Shown: one piece after another, positions 42,181 through 51,345 of the stretch | Layout: each line of letters starts with the position of its first letter | Numbering within the stretch: position 1 is the stretch's first letter | Source: Brevundimonas sp. A19_0 | GTDB lineage: Bacteria > Pseudomonadota > Alphaproteobacteria > Caulobacterales > Caulobacteraceae | Direction: 5' to 3' | Length of the DNA: 64,000 nucleotides | Assembly (NCBI RefSeq): GCF_017744255.1 | Contig: NZ_JAGHQP010000002.1 | Span: forward strand, 62,001-126,000 | The notes under the pieces: generated by a model | Told to the model about the DNA's origin: nothing | Seen by the model: only the letters and a program-made list of their open reading frames with translations | Databases searched by the model: none | Translations under genes and position numbers: made by a program

Positions 42181-42283
42181 AGAGATTCCCTTGACCGGAG
42201 GGTGGTGATGCGGTTCCTCAGACACTTGGCTGCGAACACCGGATTTGCCAAGTTTGGTCCGCTGCCGTCACGGAAGGGAAGTC

Positions 42284-42835
42284 ATGGCCGAGCCTCGCAA
42301 TCGATACTCGCAGGTGTCCCTGACCCTGCACTGGCTGATCGCCGTTCTGGTGATCGGACAGATCGCCCTGATCATGGCCCACGACGCGACCGAGGGGGAC
42401 CTCAGCCGGTCCTTAGTGCTTCTGCACAAATCGGTGGGCCTTTCGATTCTGGTCCTGACCCTGATCCGCATCGGCTGGCGGATCGCCAATCCGGCCATTC
42501 CGCTGCCGGCAGAAATGCCGAAATGGCAGGTCTGGATGGCCCGCGCGACCCACGTGCTGTTCTATGTGGTGCTGATCGGCATGCCGCTGGGTGGCTGGGC
42601 AGCATCCTCGGCAGCGGGTCGTGAGATCGAGTTCTTTGGCCTGTTCAACTGGCCCCTGCTGCCGATCTCCGGCGGACGCGAGGTCGCGGGCCAGTTCATG
42701 GATGCGCACGAGATGGGCGCCAAGCTGCTGTATGTGCTTCTGGCCCTGCACATCCTCGGCGCGCTGAAGCACCACTTCGTCGACCGCGACAATGTGCTGC
42801 ACCGGATGCTGCCGTTCATTCCGCGCCGCCCGTGA
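42284..42835 (+). CDS. Cytochrome b561
   Basis: 183 residues with four membrane helices and paired haem-ligand histidines: LTLHWLIAV, LLHKSVGLSI, ATHVLFYVV and ALHILGALKHHF. It shuttles electrons in the inner membrane, usually from quinol. The ATG at 42284 is preceded by GGAAGGGAAG. Its stop overlaps the GTG start of the next gene (GTGA). Confidence 0.92.
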   Translation: MAEPRNRYSQVSLTLHWLIAVLVIGQIALIMAHDATEGDLSRSLVLLHKSVGLSILVLTLIRIGWRIANPAIPLPAEMPKWQVWMARATHVLFYVVLIGMPLGGWAASSAAGREIEFFGLFNWPLLPISGGREVAGQFMDAHEMGAKLLYVLLALHILGALKHHFVDRDNVLHRMLPFIPRRP

Positions 42836-43752
42836 CCTGGACGATCCCGGATGCCGTGGCGGCCCTCCGCCGCGGTGATCTGGTCATCCTGCCGACCGAG
42901 ACCGTCTATGGGCTGGCCGCCGACGCGGGCAATGCCGAGGCCGTGGCGCGCATCTTTGCCGCCAAGGGGCGACCGCGCTTCAACCCCCTGATCGGCCACG
43001 TCGACAGCGTCGAGGCCGCCGCGCGCGTGGGCGTGATGACGGCGATGGGCGAGGCGCTGGCCGACCGGTTCTGGCCGGGTCCCGTGACCCTCGTCCTGCC
43101 CGTGCGAGAGGGCAGTCGGGTCTGTGAGCTGGCGCGGGCGGGACTGGACAGTGTGGCGGTCCGCGTGCCCGGGCATCCGGTCGCGCGCGCCGCGCTGGAA
43201 GCGTTCGGCGGTCCGGTCGTCGCGCCCTCGGCCAACCGGTCGGGACGACCCAGCCCGACCACCTTCGACGATGCCGTCGAGGAGACGGGAGGCGCGGCCG
43301 CCGTCGCTCTGGATGGCGGGCCCTGTGCTGTGGGGCTTGAGAGCACGGTCGTGTCCCTGCTGGGTGATCGCCCGCGGCTGCTCAGGCCCGGCAGCATCAC
43401 CCGCGAGCAGCTGGAGGTGGTGGTCGGGCCGCTGGAGGCCGACGGGGCGGAGGGCCACCGGTCGCCCGGGCGGCTCAGCCTGCACTATGCGCCGGACGCA
43501 CCGGTGAGAATCGAGGCGGAGGAGGCGCGGCCGGGTGAGATCCTGCTGGGCTTCGGCCCCGGTGTGGGCGATCCGCGCTGGAGCCTCAGCGCCAGCGGCG
43601 ACCTGACCGAGGCAGCTGCCCGACTATTCCGCCTGCTGCGCGAGGCCGACCGCGAGCAGCCGGCCGGGATCGCCATCGCACCCCTTCCGCAGACCGGGCT
43701 GGGCGAAGCTATCAATGACCGGATCCGCCGGGCGGCCGGGTTCGTCGGCTAG
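42832..43752 (+). CDS. L-threonylcarbamoyladenylate synthase (Sua5 type)
   Basis: 306 residues. The YrdC domain (~1-185) has LPTETVYGLAADA, RPRFNPLIGHV, VRVPGHPVARAAL and VAPSANRSGRPSPT; the C-terminal Sua5 domain begins after SPGRLSLHYAPD. It makes threonylcarbamoyl-AMP, the first step of the t6A37 modification of tRNA. It starts with GTG coupled to the cytochrome gene and meets the convergent patatin gene at its stop. Confidence 0.95.
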   Translation: MTWTIPDAVAALRRGDLVILPTETVYGLAADAGNAEAVARIFAAKGRPRFNPLIGHVDSVEAAARVGVMTAMGEALADRFWPGPVTLVLPVREGSRVCELARAGLDSVAVRVPGHPVARAALEAFGGPVVAPSANRSGRPSPTTFDDAVEETGGAAAVALDGGPCAVGLESTVVSLLGDRPRLLRPGSITREQLEVVVGPLEADGAEGHRSPGRLSLHYAPDAPVRIEAEEARPGEILLGFGPGVGDPRWSLSASGDLTEAAARLFRLLREADREQPAGIAIAPLPQTGLGEAINDRIRRAAGFVG

Positions 43753-44783
43753 AGGAAGCGGGCCTTCAGATCGATACTGGCGGCTTTGCCCACATGGGCC
43801 AGACAGTCGGATAGCCAGATATCAGCGGCAGCCCGGCCCTTGTCCTTGAGCCGGTTGAGGAAGGTCCATTCCGTGTCGAACTTGGACCGCAGCGGCAGGT
43901 CCGACAGGTGGGCATCGGCCTCGATGGCGTGCATACGTAGCTTGCGATAGCCGTCGTCGCCCGTCTGGTTCAGCCGCCCGGCCTCGATCAGGTCCTGGAC
44001 GAAGGCCACCGCCCGCAGTTCGGCCACCAGCGGGGCGTTGAAGACGATCTCGTTCAGGCGATCCATGATCAAATCGGCATCACGGGGCGTTTCGTCCCGC
44101 CGGAAAGGGTTAAGCGGCAGCAGCAGGATGTCGTCGGGGGTGGAGGCATAGAACAGCGGCCACAGGGGCGGATTGGCCAGATAGCCGCCGTCCCAATAGG
44201 GCTCTCCGTCTATTTCGACCGCCTGGAAGAGGTGCGGCAAACAGCCTGACGCCAGCAGCACGTCCTGGGTCAGTTCCGCATTCTCGAACAGGCGCACGCG
44301 GCCCTTGCGCACGGCCGTGGTGGCCACGAACATCCGGATATCCGAGCGGTGGACGGCTTCGTAATCGACCACCGTATCCAGCACACGACGCAGCGGATTC
44401 AGGTTGAAGGGATTGAACTGGTAGGGCGACATGGTCATCGCCAGGCTTTCGGCCGAGCGCCACAACGGTGTGTCCTTCAACCACGACGGGCTGAAGGCGG
44501 CATTCCAGATAGCGCTGTCGCCGAAGACATTCTTGCCCCCCGACAGGTTGATCTCGCGCCACAGCTTGTCCAGCGTCTTGCGAGCCCCGTTGAAGCCGCC
44601 GGCCTCAAGCCCGGTGATCAGCGCCGCGGCGTTCATCGCGCCGGCCGAGGCACAGGTGACGGCGCGGAAATCCAGCGCCTCAGCCTCCAGCAATCTGTCC
44701 AGCACACCCCACTGGAAGGCCCCATGCGAGCCTCCGCCCTGCAGGGCAAGGCAGACAGGCGGGGGAGGGGATGTGCGGGCCAT
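43749..44783 (-). CDS. Patatin-like phospholipase
   Basis: 344 residues. The oxyanion-hole loop is LALQGGGSHGAFQWG; the nucleophile elbow is VTCASAGAMNA, with cysteine where the first glycine of GxSxG is usual; the catalytic aspartate is in WDGGYLANPP. It hydrolyses acyl esters of lipids. The ATG at 44783 gives the natural start; the frame continues upstream only as a shadow of the dehydrogenase gene, which lies five bases away on the same strand. Confidence 0.9.
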   Translation of the reverse strand: MARTSPPPPVCLALQGGGSHGAFQWGVLDRLLEAEALDFRAVTCASAGAMNAAALITGLEAGGFNGARKTLDKLWREINLSGGKNVFGDSAIWNAAFSPSWLKDTPLWRSAESLAMTMSPYQFNPFNLNPLRRVLDTVVDYEAVHRSDIRMFVATTAVRKGRVRLFENAELTQDVLLASGCLPHLFQAVEIDGEPYWDGGYLANPPLWPLFYASTPDDILLLPLNPFRRDETPRDADLIMDRLNEIVFNAPLVAELRAVAFVQDLIEAGRLNQTGDDGYRKLRMHAIEADAHLSDLPLRSKFDTEWTFLNRLKDKGRAAADIWLSDCLAHVGKAASIDLKARFL

Positions 44784-44788
44784 GAGGC

Positions 44789-45577
44789 CTATTGCGCCGT
44801 CCAGCCGCCGTCGATCGAGAAGGCCGTCCCGTTGGCCGAGGCGCCCAGATCGGAGACCAGGTACAGGAAGATGCCGACCAGTTCGTCGGTCGTCACAAAC
44901 CGCTTGGTCGGCTGGGACTTGAGGATCACTTCCTCCAGTACCCGGTCCTTGGAGATGCCGTGGGTGCGGGCCTGATCGGCGATCTGCTTTTCGACGATGG
45001 GGGTTTCGACGAAGCCCGGGCAGATGGCGTTGCAGGTGATGCCCTCGCGCGCCAGTTCCAGACCGACGGTCTTGGTCAGGCCGATCACGCCGTGCTTGGC
45101 CGCGACATAGGCGGACTTGAACGGGCTGGCGACCAGACCGTGGGCCGAGGCCACATTGATGATCCGGCCGCGCCCCTGGGCCTTCATGATCGGCACGGCG
45201 GCGCGGGTGGCATAGAAGGCCGACGAAAGGTTGATCGCGATGATCTGTTCCCATTTGTCGGCCGGGAATTTCTCGATGGCCTCGACGTGCTGCACCCCGG
45301 CGTTGTTGACCAAGATGTCCAGCCGGCCCAGCTCGTGCTTGGCATAGGCGACCATGTCGGCCACCTCCTCGCCATGGCGCATGTCGGCAGCGTGATAGCG
45401 GACGCGGACGCCGCAGGCGGCTTCCATCTCGGTGCGGGTGCGCTCGATCTCGGAGGGATCACCCAGCCCGTTCAGCACCACATCACCGCCCCGCGCGGCC
45501 ACGGCCCGGGCCAGCGCCAGTCCGATTCCCGACGTCGAGCCCGTGATCACGGCCACCTGGCCGCGAAGATCGTTCAT
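44789..45577 (-). CDS. 3-hydroxybutyrate dehydrogenase
   Basis: 262 residues, short-chain dehydrogenase. TGSTSGIGLALARAVAARG binds NAD; NNAGVQHV, VASAHGLVASPFKSAYVAAKHG holds the catalytic Ser/Tyr/Lys; the GFVETPIVEKQIADQA and SKDRVLEEVI pieces are typical of 3-hydroxybutyrate dehydrogenases. It oxidises the monomer freed from polyhydroxybutyrate to acetoacetate. It stands directly upstream of a patatin lipase gene, which may or may not act on the same store. Confidence 0.92.
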   Translation of the reverse strand: MNDLRGQVAVITGSTSGIGLALARAVAARGGDVVLNGLGDPSEIERTRTEMEAACGVRVRYHAADMRHGEEVADMVAYAKHELGRLDILVNNAGVQHVEAIEKFPADKWEQIIAINLSSAFYATRAAVPIMKAQGRGRIINVASAHGLVASPFKSAYVAAKHGVIGLTKTVGLELAREGITCNAICPGFVETPIVEKQIADQARTHGISKDRVLEEVILKSQPTKRFVTTDELVGIFLYLVSDLGASANGTAFSIDGGWTAQ

Positions 45578-45709
45578 GTCGCGCGGGCGGGCCTGTTCGG
45601 ACTCTGCCTTGTCACCGCGCTTGGGCCACTGAAACATCGATTGCCTGCTCGTGAATGAAACCGTCCGTGATCTATAGCCGCTGATCCTCGGGCGCGCCAC
45701 GGAGGCGGA

Positions 45710-46480
45710 TCAGGAATTTCCTGATCTGGTGAATATCCAGTCGGTTTCCGTCGACGGCCCGGGCCGGAAGGCATAGCCATCGCGATCAAAGGCCTTCAGA
45801 TCCTCGGCCCGGTCGAGGCGATTATCGATGGCATAACGCGCCATCGTCCCGCGCGCCTTCTTGGCGAAGAAGGAAATGACCCGGCTTTCGCCGTCCTTCT
45901 CCTCGCGGAAGTGGATGGTCACGACCGGCAGCTTCAGCGCCTTCGCGTCCACGGCGCCGAAATACTCCTGGCTGGCCAGGTTGACGAGCGTCGGGTCCGT
46001 CTGGCCGTCCGCATCGGCGTTGAGTGCCTTCGAAATCCGGTCGCCCCAGAAGTCGTAGAGGCTGGAACCCCGGCGGGTCTTCAGCCGGGTGCCCATCTCC
46101 AGCCGGTAGGGCTGGATCCGGTCGAGCGGTCGCAGCAGGCCGTAGAGGCCGGACAGGATGCGCAGGTGGTCCTGGGCCCAGTTCAGGCTGTCGCGATCCA
46201 GGCTGCGGGCATCCAGGCCCTGATAGACATCGCCGGCAAAGGCGAAGGCGGCCTGCATCCCCTCGTCGCTGTCGGGATCGAAAGCCTTGAACCGCGCCTG
46301 ATTCAGCTTGGCCAGATCCGCCGATATACCCATCAGGCGCCGCAGGTCCGCCTGGGTCTGGCGCCGGGCCGTGACCGACAGGCTGCGAACGTCCTCCGCC
46401 ATGCGGTGAGCGGTCGCCGGGGCGTCCAGCGCAGGTTCGGAGAAGTCCAGCCGCTTGGCCGGAGACAGGATCATCAGCAC
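45710..46480 (-). CDS. yaaA: YaaA family peroxide-stress protein
   Basis: 256 residues starting MLMILSPAKRLDF, with the family blocks AFAGDVYQGLDARSL, LRILSGLYGLLRPLD and NLASQEYFGAVD. In E. coli YaaA lowers free iron during hydrogen peroxide stress and binds DNA. The ATG at 46480 or 46474 could be the start. The 132-base gap upstream of the dehydrogenase gene shows nothing notable. Confidence 0.95.
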   Translation of the reverse strand: MLMILSPAKRLDFSEPALDAPATAHRMAEDVRSLSVTARRQTQADLRRLMGISADLAKLNQARFKAFDPDSDEGMQAAFAFAGDVYQGLDARSLDRDSLNWAQDHLRILSGLYGLLRPLDRIQPYRLEMGTRLKTRRGSSLYDFWGDRISKALNADADGQTDPTLVNLASQEYFGAVDAKALKLPVVTIHFREEKDGESRVISFFAKKARGTMARYAIDNRLDRAEDLKAFDRDGYAFRPGPSTETDWIFTRSGNS

Positions 46481-46556
46481 ATCGGGTCTCCCTTCGGGCG
46501 CCTGACTTAGGCAGCTTCGCCGCAGATGGGAACCGGCGTCAGAGGGTCGCAGTCGT

Positions 46557-47963
46557 TCAGAACAGGATGGCCGGGTTGAAAATGCCGTGGGGGTCCAGCG
46601 CCTTGCGGACGGCTTTCAAGGTGTCGATTTCGACATCCGACTTGTAGCCCCGGGCCTCGTCGGTCTTCAGTCGTCCCAAGCCGTGCTCGGCCGAGATCGA
46701 GCCGTCGTAGCGCGCGACGATGTCGTGGACGATGCGGGATCCGTCTGCCCAGCGGGACAGGAAGGGCCTCAGGTTCGCGCCTTCAGGACAGAGGACGTCG
46801 TAGTGCAGGTTGCCGTCGCCCACATGGCCGAACACGCTGATTCGCGCGCCGGGCTCGAAGGCCTCGATGGCGGCGGAGGCCTCTTCGATGAAGTCGGCGA
46901 TCCGCGACACCGGCACCGAGACATCGTGCTTCCAGCCCCCGCCCTCAGGCTTGAGGCCTGCGGACTGTTCCTCGCGCAGGCGCCAGAAGGCCGCCGCCTG
47001 GGTCTCGTTCGCGGCAATGGCGGCATCCGTGATCAGGCCGTCCTCGAAGGCCTGGGCCAAGAGCCGCTCCAGCGCCTTGCCCGCCTCGTCCGGAGAGCCG
47101 GAGCCCAGCTCGATCAGCACCGACCAGGGCGGGCTGCTTTCCAGCGGCTCACGCGTGTCCGGAATCCATTTCAGCACCAGTTCAGTGCCGAGTCGCTTCA
47201 TCAGCTCGAAGGCTTCGACCCCGCCGCCCGATTCGGCCTTGGCCCGCGCCAGAAGGGTGATGGCCTGCTCGGGCGCCTCCAGACCGACGATCGCCGTCGC
47301 GCGCCCCCGCAGAACCGGCGACAGCTTCAGCGTGGCGGCGGTGATGATCCCCAGCGTGCCCTCGGCCCCGATCAGCAGCTGCTTCAGGTCATAGCCGGTG
47401 TTATCCTTGCGCAGCCGCTTCAGCCCGTTGAACACACGGCCGTCCGCCAGAACGGCCTCGATCCCCAGCACCAGATCGCGGGCCATGCCATAGCGCACCA
47501 CCGATGTTCCGCCGGCATTGGTCGACAGGACGCCGCCGATCGTGGCCGTGCCCTCGGACGCGAGCCCCAGCGGGAACCGGCGGTCGACCGCCAGGGCGGC
47601 CTGCTGGGCCTCGTACAGGGTCACCCCGGCCTCGACCGTCAGTGCGTCGTCGAGCGGGCTGACGTCGCGGATCGCGCGCAGGCGCTTGGTGCTGAGCAAC
47701 ACTTCGCCCATCGGGATCTGACCGCCGACCAGTCCGGTATTGCCGCCTTGGGGCGTGATCGCGACCCCATGGCGGGCACAGATGGCGACGGCGGCCGCGA
47801 CCTCGGCCGTCGAGCCGGGCTTGAGCAACAGGGGGGTGTGGCCCTGCCAGCGATCCCGCCATTCGCGCAGGTGCGGGGCGAGGGTGTCGGCATCCTCGCT
47901 CCAGCCGTCGGGACCGAGCGCCTCTTTCAGTTCTGCGATCGCCTGGGGGGAGGGGGCTGCCAT
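46557..47963 (-). CDS. FAD-binding D-2-hydroxyacid dehydrogenase (GlcD/D2HGDH-like)
   Basis: 468 residues. The FAD-binding domain (PCMH type) shows ITPQGGNTGLVGGQIP and LASEGTATIGGVLSTNAGG; the C-terminal domain has VFGHVGDGNLHYDVL and the typical end ISAEHGLGRLKTDE. It oxidises a D-2-hydroxyacid such as 2-hydroxyglutarate, lactate or glycolate. The ATG at 47963 (MAAPSPQAIAEL) is a normal start; it is divergent from the Nudix gene. Confidence 0.92.
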   Translation of the reverse strand: MAAPSPQAIAELKEALGPDGWSEDADTLAPHLREWRDRWQGHTPLLLKPGSTAEVAAAVAICARHGVAITPQGGNTGLVGGQIPMGEVLLSTKRLRAIRDVSPLDDALTVEAGVTLYEAQQAALAVDRRFPLGLASEGTATIGGVLSTNAGGTSVVRYGMARDLVLGIEAVLADGRVFNGLKRLRKDNTGYDLKQLLIGAEGTLGIITAATLKLSPVLRGRATAIVGLEAPEQAITLLARAKAESGGGVEAFELMKRLGTELVLKWIPDTREPLESSPPWSVLIELGSGSPDEAGKALERLLAQAFEDGLITDAAIAANETQAAAFWRLREEQSAGLKPEGGGWKHDVSVPVSRIADFIEEASAAIEAFEPGARISVFGHVGDGNLHYDVLCPEGANLRPFLSRWADGSRIVHDIVARYDGSISAEHGLGRLKTDEARGYKSDVEIDTLKAVRKALDPHGIFNPAILF

Positions 47964-48003
47964 GCCTGCTTGTCTCAGATGACCGGGCCGGGGAAAAGGG
48001 TGA

Positions 48004-48444
48004 ATGGCCCGGCACCCCACGTCCGATACACCCCCCATGACTGCTCCGGTCGCCGCCGTGGGGGTGATCTGCCTGCGTGGCGATGAGGTTCTGCTGATCC
48101 GGCGAGGGCGTCCGCCCCGCCTGGGCGAATGGAGCCTGCCGGGCGGTCGGGTCGAGCCGGGGGAGACTGTTCGTGACGCCGCGCTGCGCGAACTGAGGGA
48201 GGAGACCGGCGTCGAGGCCGAGCTGGGGCCGCTGGTGGAGGTCGTGGACGGCCTCTTCCCCGAGGATGGCCGCCACTATGTGCTGATCGACTTCGCCGCG
48301 CGCTGGACAGCGGGAGAGCCGATGGCCGGTGACGATGCGGCTGAGGCGCGGTTCTGGCCGGTGAAGGATGTCGCCGCGCGCGTCGCGTGGAGCGAGACGG
48401 TGCGGGTCATACGGATGGCCGCGGACCTGTTCACGCCGGAATGA
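48004..48444 (+). CDS. Nudix hydrolase
   Basis: 146 residues. The Nudix box is complete: [20 protein letters not shown] followed by ETGVEAE. It hydrolyses a nucleoside diphosphate linked to another group; the substrate is not predictable. A second in-frame ATG at 48037 (MTAPVAAVG) is an equally good start for the fold. It lies 40 bases from the divergent FAD oxidase gene. Confidence 0.92.
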   Translation: MARHPTSDTPPMTAPVAAVGVICLRGDEVLLIRRGRPPRLGEWSLPGGRVEPGETVRDAALRELREETGVEAELGPLVEVVDGLFPEDGRHYVLIDFAARWTAGEPMAGDDAAEARFWPVKDVAARVAWSETVRVIRMAADLFTPE

Positions 48445-48523
48445 TCCGGCCGCGTCCGGTTTCTGTGGCGAACGCGGGTTTTACGGCCTAGCCTGTCCAA
48501 ACCCATCGGGAGTGCCGGAAACA

Positions 48524-49534
48524 ATGGACATGTTGGACATCTTTGGAATCGTGGTCGTCGTCTTTGCGGTGATCCTGCTGTTCAGCGTGATCAAGATCGT
48601 GCCGCAGGGCCGTGAATTCACGGTCGAACGCTTCGGAAAATACACCAAGACCCTGTCGCCCGGCATCAGCCTGCTGACCCCGTTCGTCGAGCGCGTCGGT
48701 CGCCGCATGAACATGATGGAACAGGTCCTGGACGTGCCCCAGCAAGAGGTGATCACCAAGGACAACGCCATGGTGAAGGTCGATGCCATCGTCTTCATCC
48801 AGGTGATGAATGCAGCGGCTGCGGCCTATCGGGTCGAGGACCTGCCCTATGCAATTACCCAGCTCAGCTCGACCAACCTGCGGACCGTGATCGGCTCCAT
48901 GGAGCTGGATGAGGTGCTGTTCCAGCGCGACAGCATCAACAGCCGCCTGCTGACGGTGATCGACGCGGCGACCGAGCCGTGGGGGGTCAAGGTCAACCGC
49001 ATAGAGATCAAGGACCTGACCCCGCCGGTCGACATCACCAACGCCATGGCTCGCCAGATGAAGGCCGAGCGCGAGCGTCGTGCCGTGATCACCGAGGCCG
49101 ACGGCGAGAAGCAGGCCGCTATCGCCCGCGCCGAGGGTGCGAAACAGTCCGCCATCCTTGAGGCCGAGGGGCGCCGCGAGGCCGCCTTCCGCGACGCCGA
49201 GGCGCGCGAGCGGGAAGCCGAGGCCGAGGCCCGCGCGACGGCCATGGTGTCCGAGGCCATCGCCCGTGGCGACGTCAACGCCATCAACTACTTCGTGGCC
49301 CAGAAGTACGTCGAGGCCTTTGCCGAACTGGCCCGCAGCCCGCAGCAGCGCACGGTGATCGTGCCGGCCGAGCTGGGCGGTCTGGTCGGGACGGTCGCCG
49401 GTCTGGGCGAACTGGTCGGCCTGGCCCGCGAACAGCAGCGCACCCCGGCTCCGGCGCCCCAGCCGGCCGGTTCGGCGCCCGCCCGTGCCCCGGCCTCGCG
49501 TCCGGCGCGGGGTTCGGTGCCGCGCACGGAATAG
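48524..49534 (+). CDS. SPFH/Band 7 membrane protein (QmcA-like)
   Basis: 336 residues. One N-terminal membrane helix (FGIVVVVFAVILLFSVIKIV), a Band 7 domain (REFTVERFGKYTKTLSPG, QEVITKDNAMVKVDAIVF), then an Ala/Glu/Arg-rich coiled coil and a Pro/Ala-rich tail. These proteins build membrane microdomains and partner with NfeD proteins; the nfeD-like gene follows after 11 bases. Role: membrane organisation and protease control. Confidence 0.92.
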   Translation: MDMLDIFGIVVVVFAVILLFSVIKIVPQGREFTVERFGKYTKTLSPGISLLTPFVERVGRRMNMMEQVLDVPQQEVITKDNAMVKVDAIVFIQVMNAAAAAYRVEDLPYAITQLSSTNLRTVIGSMELDEVLFQRDSINSRLLTVIDAATEPWGVKVNRIEIKDLTPPVDITNAMARQMKAERERRAVITEADGEKQAAIARAEGAKQSAILEAEGRREAAFRDAEAREREAEAEARATAMVSEAIARGDVNAINYFVAQKYVEAFAELARSPQQRTVIVPAELGGLVGTVAGLGELVGLAREQQRTPAPAPQPAGSAPARAPASRPARGSVPRTE

Positions 49535-49545
49535 GAGATGGAACG

Positions 49546-50010
49546 ATGATCGACGCCCTGGTCTCGCTTCACGCTTCCCAGCCCTGGTGGATCTGGCTGG
49601 CTGTCGGCCTCGCCCTGCTGGCGATCGAGGCCGCCCTGTCCAGCGAATGGCTGCTGTGGCCGGCCGTATCCGCCGGGCTGGTAGCCGTGCTGACCGCCCT
49701 CGGACTGCGCTACGGGTTCGCGGTCGAGTTCATCGTGTTCGGTGTGCTGACCGCCGCCCTGACGTTGTTGTCCAGCCGACTGATCAAGCGGATGAACCCT
49801 GCGGACATGCCCGACGTCAACGACCGCGACACCCGTCTGGTTGGTCGCCCGGCCGAGGTCATCACGCCCTTTCTGAACGGCAAGGGTCGGGTGTTCATCT
49901 CGGGCGCCGAATGGGCGGCCGAGATCGAGGGGGACGGCACGCCGCCCATTGGCTCGCGCGTCATCGTCGAGATGGTCGAGGGCGCCCGGCTGAAGGTACG
50001 CGCGCCCTAG
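49546..50010 (+). CDS. NfeD family membrane protein
   Basis: 154 residues with two or three membrane helices and a C-terminal OB-fold domain ([24 protein letters not shown] then [12 protein letters not shown]). It is the usual partner of the SPFH protein encoded just before it. The ATG at 49546 follows AGGAGATGG. The last four bases overlap the convergent rnhA stop. Confidence 0.92.
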   Translation: MIDALVSLHASQPWWIWLAVGLALLAIEAALSSEWLLWPAVSAGLVAVLTALGLRYGFAVEFIVFGVLTAALTLLSSRLIKRMNPADMPDVNDRDTRLVGRPAEVITPFLNGKGRVFISGAEWAAEIEGDGTPPIGSRVIVEMVEGARLKVRAP

Positions 50011-50474
50011 CGCCGACCCGGGCGGCGGGGCAGGGCGTCGATGCCGGCATTGGCCAGGGCGTCGGCCCGCTCGTTCAGTTCATGGCCCGCGTGGCCCTTG
50101 ACCCAGTGCCATTTCACCTGATGGCGCGCCCGCGCCTCGTCGAGACGGCGCCACAGGTCCTCGTTCTTGACGGGCTTCTTGTCGGCCGTCTTCCAGCCCC
50201 GGGATTTCCAGCCGACGATCCATTTGGTGATGCCGTCCATGACGTAGCGACTGTCGGTGTGCAGATCCACGCGGCAGGGCCGGGTCAGGGCCTCCAGCGC
50301 CATGATGGCCGCCGTCAGCTCCATCCGGTTGTTGGTCGTTTCCGGTTCACCGCCATGCAGTTCCCGCTCGTGCCCGGCGCCGGTCTGCAGGATCGCGCCC
50401 CAGCCTCCCGGGCCGGGATTGCCCTTGCAGGCCCCGTCGGTGTGGATGATCACGTGAGAAAGTTCAGCAGCCAT
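50007..50474 (-). CDS. rnhA: Ribonuclease HI
   Basis: 155 residues. It cuts RNA in RNA-DNA hybrids. All active-site acids are visible: [16 protein letters not shown] (Asp), NRMELTAAI (Glu), [10 protein letters not shown] (Asp) and [10 protein letters not shown] (Asp), with the [11 protein letters not shown] loop. It starts at ATG 50474, divergent from tatA; the 107-base gap between must hold both promoters. Confidence 0.97.
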   Translation of the reverse strand: MAAELSHVIIHTDGACKGNPGPGGWGAILQTGAGHERELHGGEPETTNNRMELTAAIMALEALTRPCRVDLHTDSRYVMDGITKWIVGWKSRGWKTADKKPVKNEDLWRRLDEARARHQVKWHWVKGHAGHELNERADALANAGIDALPRRPGRR

Positions 50475-50581
50475 GGCGGCGCACTACAGGATCGCTTGGC
50501 GCGTGGCCATCACAAGGCCTATATGGGGTGTGATCAAAGTCACCGGCACTCCCGCCACCCTGTTTATCGAGACGTAGATTC

Positions 50582-50788
50582 ATGCAGCCCGGCATCTGGC
50601 AAATTCTGATCATCGCCGTTGTGGCTCTCCTGCTGTTCGGCGGACGCGGCAAGATTTCCGGCCTGATGGGCGATGCCGCCAAGGGCATCCGCGCCTTCCG
50701 CGAAGGCCTGAAGGGCGAGGACGACAAGTCCTCCGGAGACAGCGTGCTGCCCCGGACCGATGCGGAAAAAGAAGACCTGAAGCGCTGA
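50582..50788 (+). CDS. tatA: Sec-independent translocase TatA
   Basis: 68 residues: one membrane helix ([20 protein letters not shown]), an amphipathic helix ([18 protein letters not shown]) and an acidic/charged tail. TatA forms the protein-conducting part of the twin-arginine translocase. The usual F-G hinge is [17 protein letters not shown]. It is first gene of tatABC. Confidence 0.95.
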   Translation: MQPGIWQILIIAVVALLLFGGRGKISGLMGDAAKGIRAFREGLKGEDDKSSGDSVLPRTDAEKEDLKR

Positions 50789-50817
50789 TCGTCCCCCTGA
50801 ACGAAAGCGTGTGATCC

Positions 50818-51345
50818 ATGGGTGGTCTGGGTCCCGGCATCGGCGGGCTGGAAATCCTTGTCATCGGCTTGCTGGCCCTGATCGTGGTCGGGCCGAAAGA
50901 CCTGCCTTTGATGATGCGCAAGGTCGGCCAGTTCGTGGGCCGGGCCCGCGCCATGGCGGCCGAGTTCCGCTCCAGCTTTGACGAAATGGCCCGCCAGGCC
51001 GAGCTCGACGAGCTGCGCAAGGAAGTCGAGGCCCTGCGTAACGCCCAGGCCGTGCCGCTCGGGGCCGAGGCGGAAGAGGCCTTCCGCGACATCGACCAGA
51101 GCCTGAAGCAGCCGCTGGTTTCGCCCCCCGCGCAGCCGGCCCTTGCCGCGCCCGAGGGCGACGGTACCGCGAAGGAAGAGATGGCGGCGAGGCCCATGCC
51201 TTCCCCGCCTGCCGGGCAGCCTGATGCGGCGCCGGAGCAAGCCAAACCGCTGCGCAAGCCCCGCGCGAAAGCTGCTGCGAAAACGGGGACCGAACCGACC
51301 GCAAGCCGGGCCAAGGTCACCCGCAAGAAGGCTTTGGACCTTTGA
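50818..51345 (+). CDS. tatB: Sec-independent translocase TatB
   Basis: 175 residues: N-terminal helix (GIGGLEILVIGLLALIVVG) and GPKDLPLMMRKVGQFVGRARAM, the typical TatB amphipathic part, then a long Pro/Ala-rich, Lys-rich tail. TatB forms the signal-peptide receptor with TatC. Its stop overlaps the TTG start of tatC. Confidence 0.95.
   Translation: MGGLGPGIGGLEILVIGLLALIVVGPKDLPLMMRKVGQFVGRARAMAAEFRSSFDEMARQAELDELRKEVEALRNAQAVPLGAEAEEAFRDIDQSLKQPLVSPPAQPALAAPEGDGTAKEEMAARPMPSPPAGQPDAAPEQAKPLRKPRAKAAAKTGTEPTASRAKVTRKKALDL

Noticed and set aside
40474..42624. 716-codon plus-strand frame opposite the acyl-CoA dehydrogenase
   Set aside because: Composition is that of an antisense shadow (Gly/His/Gln/Arg rich) and the minus-strand gene is unmistakable.
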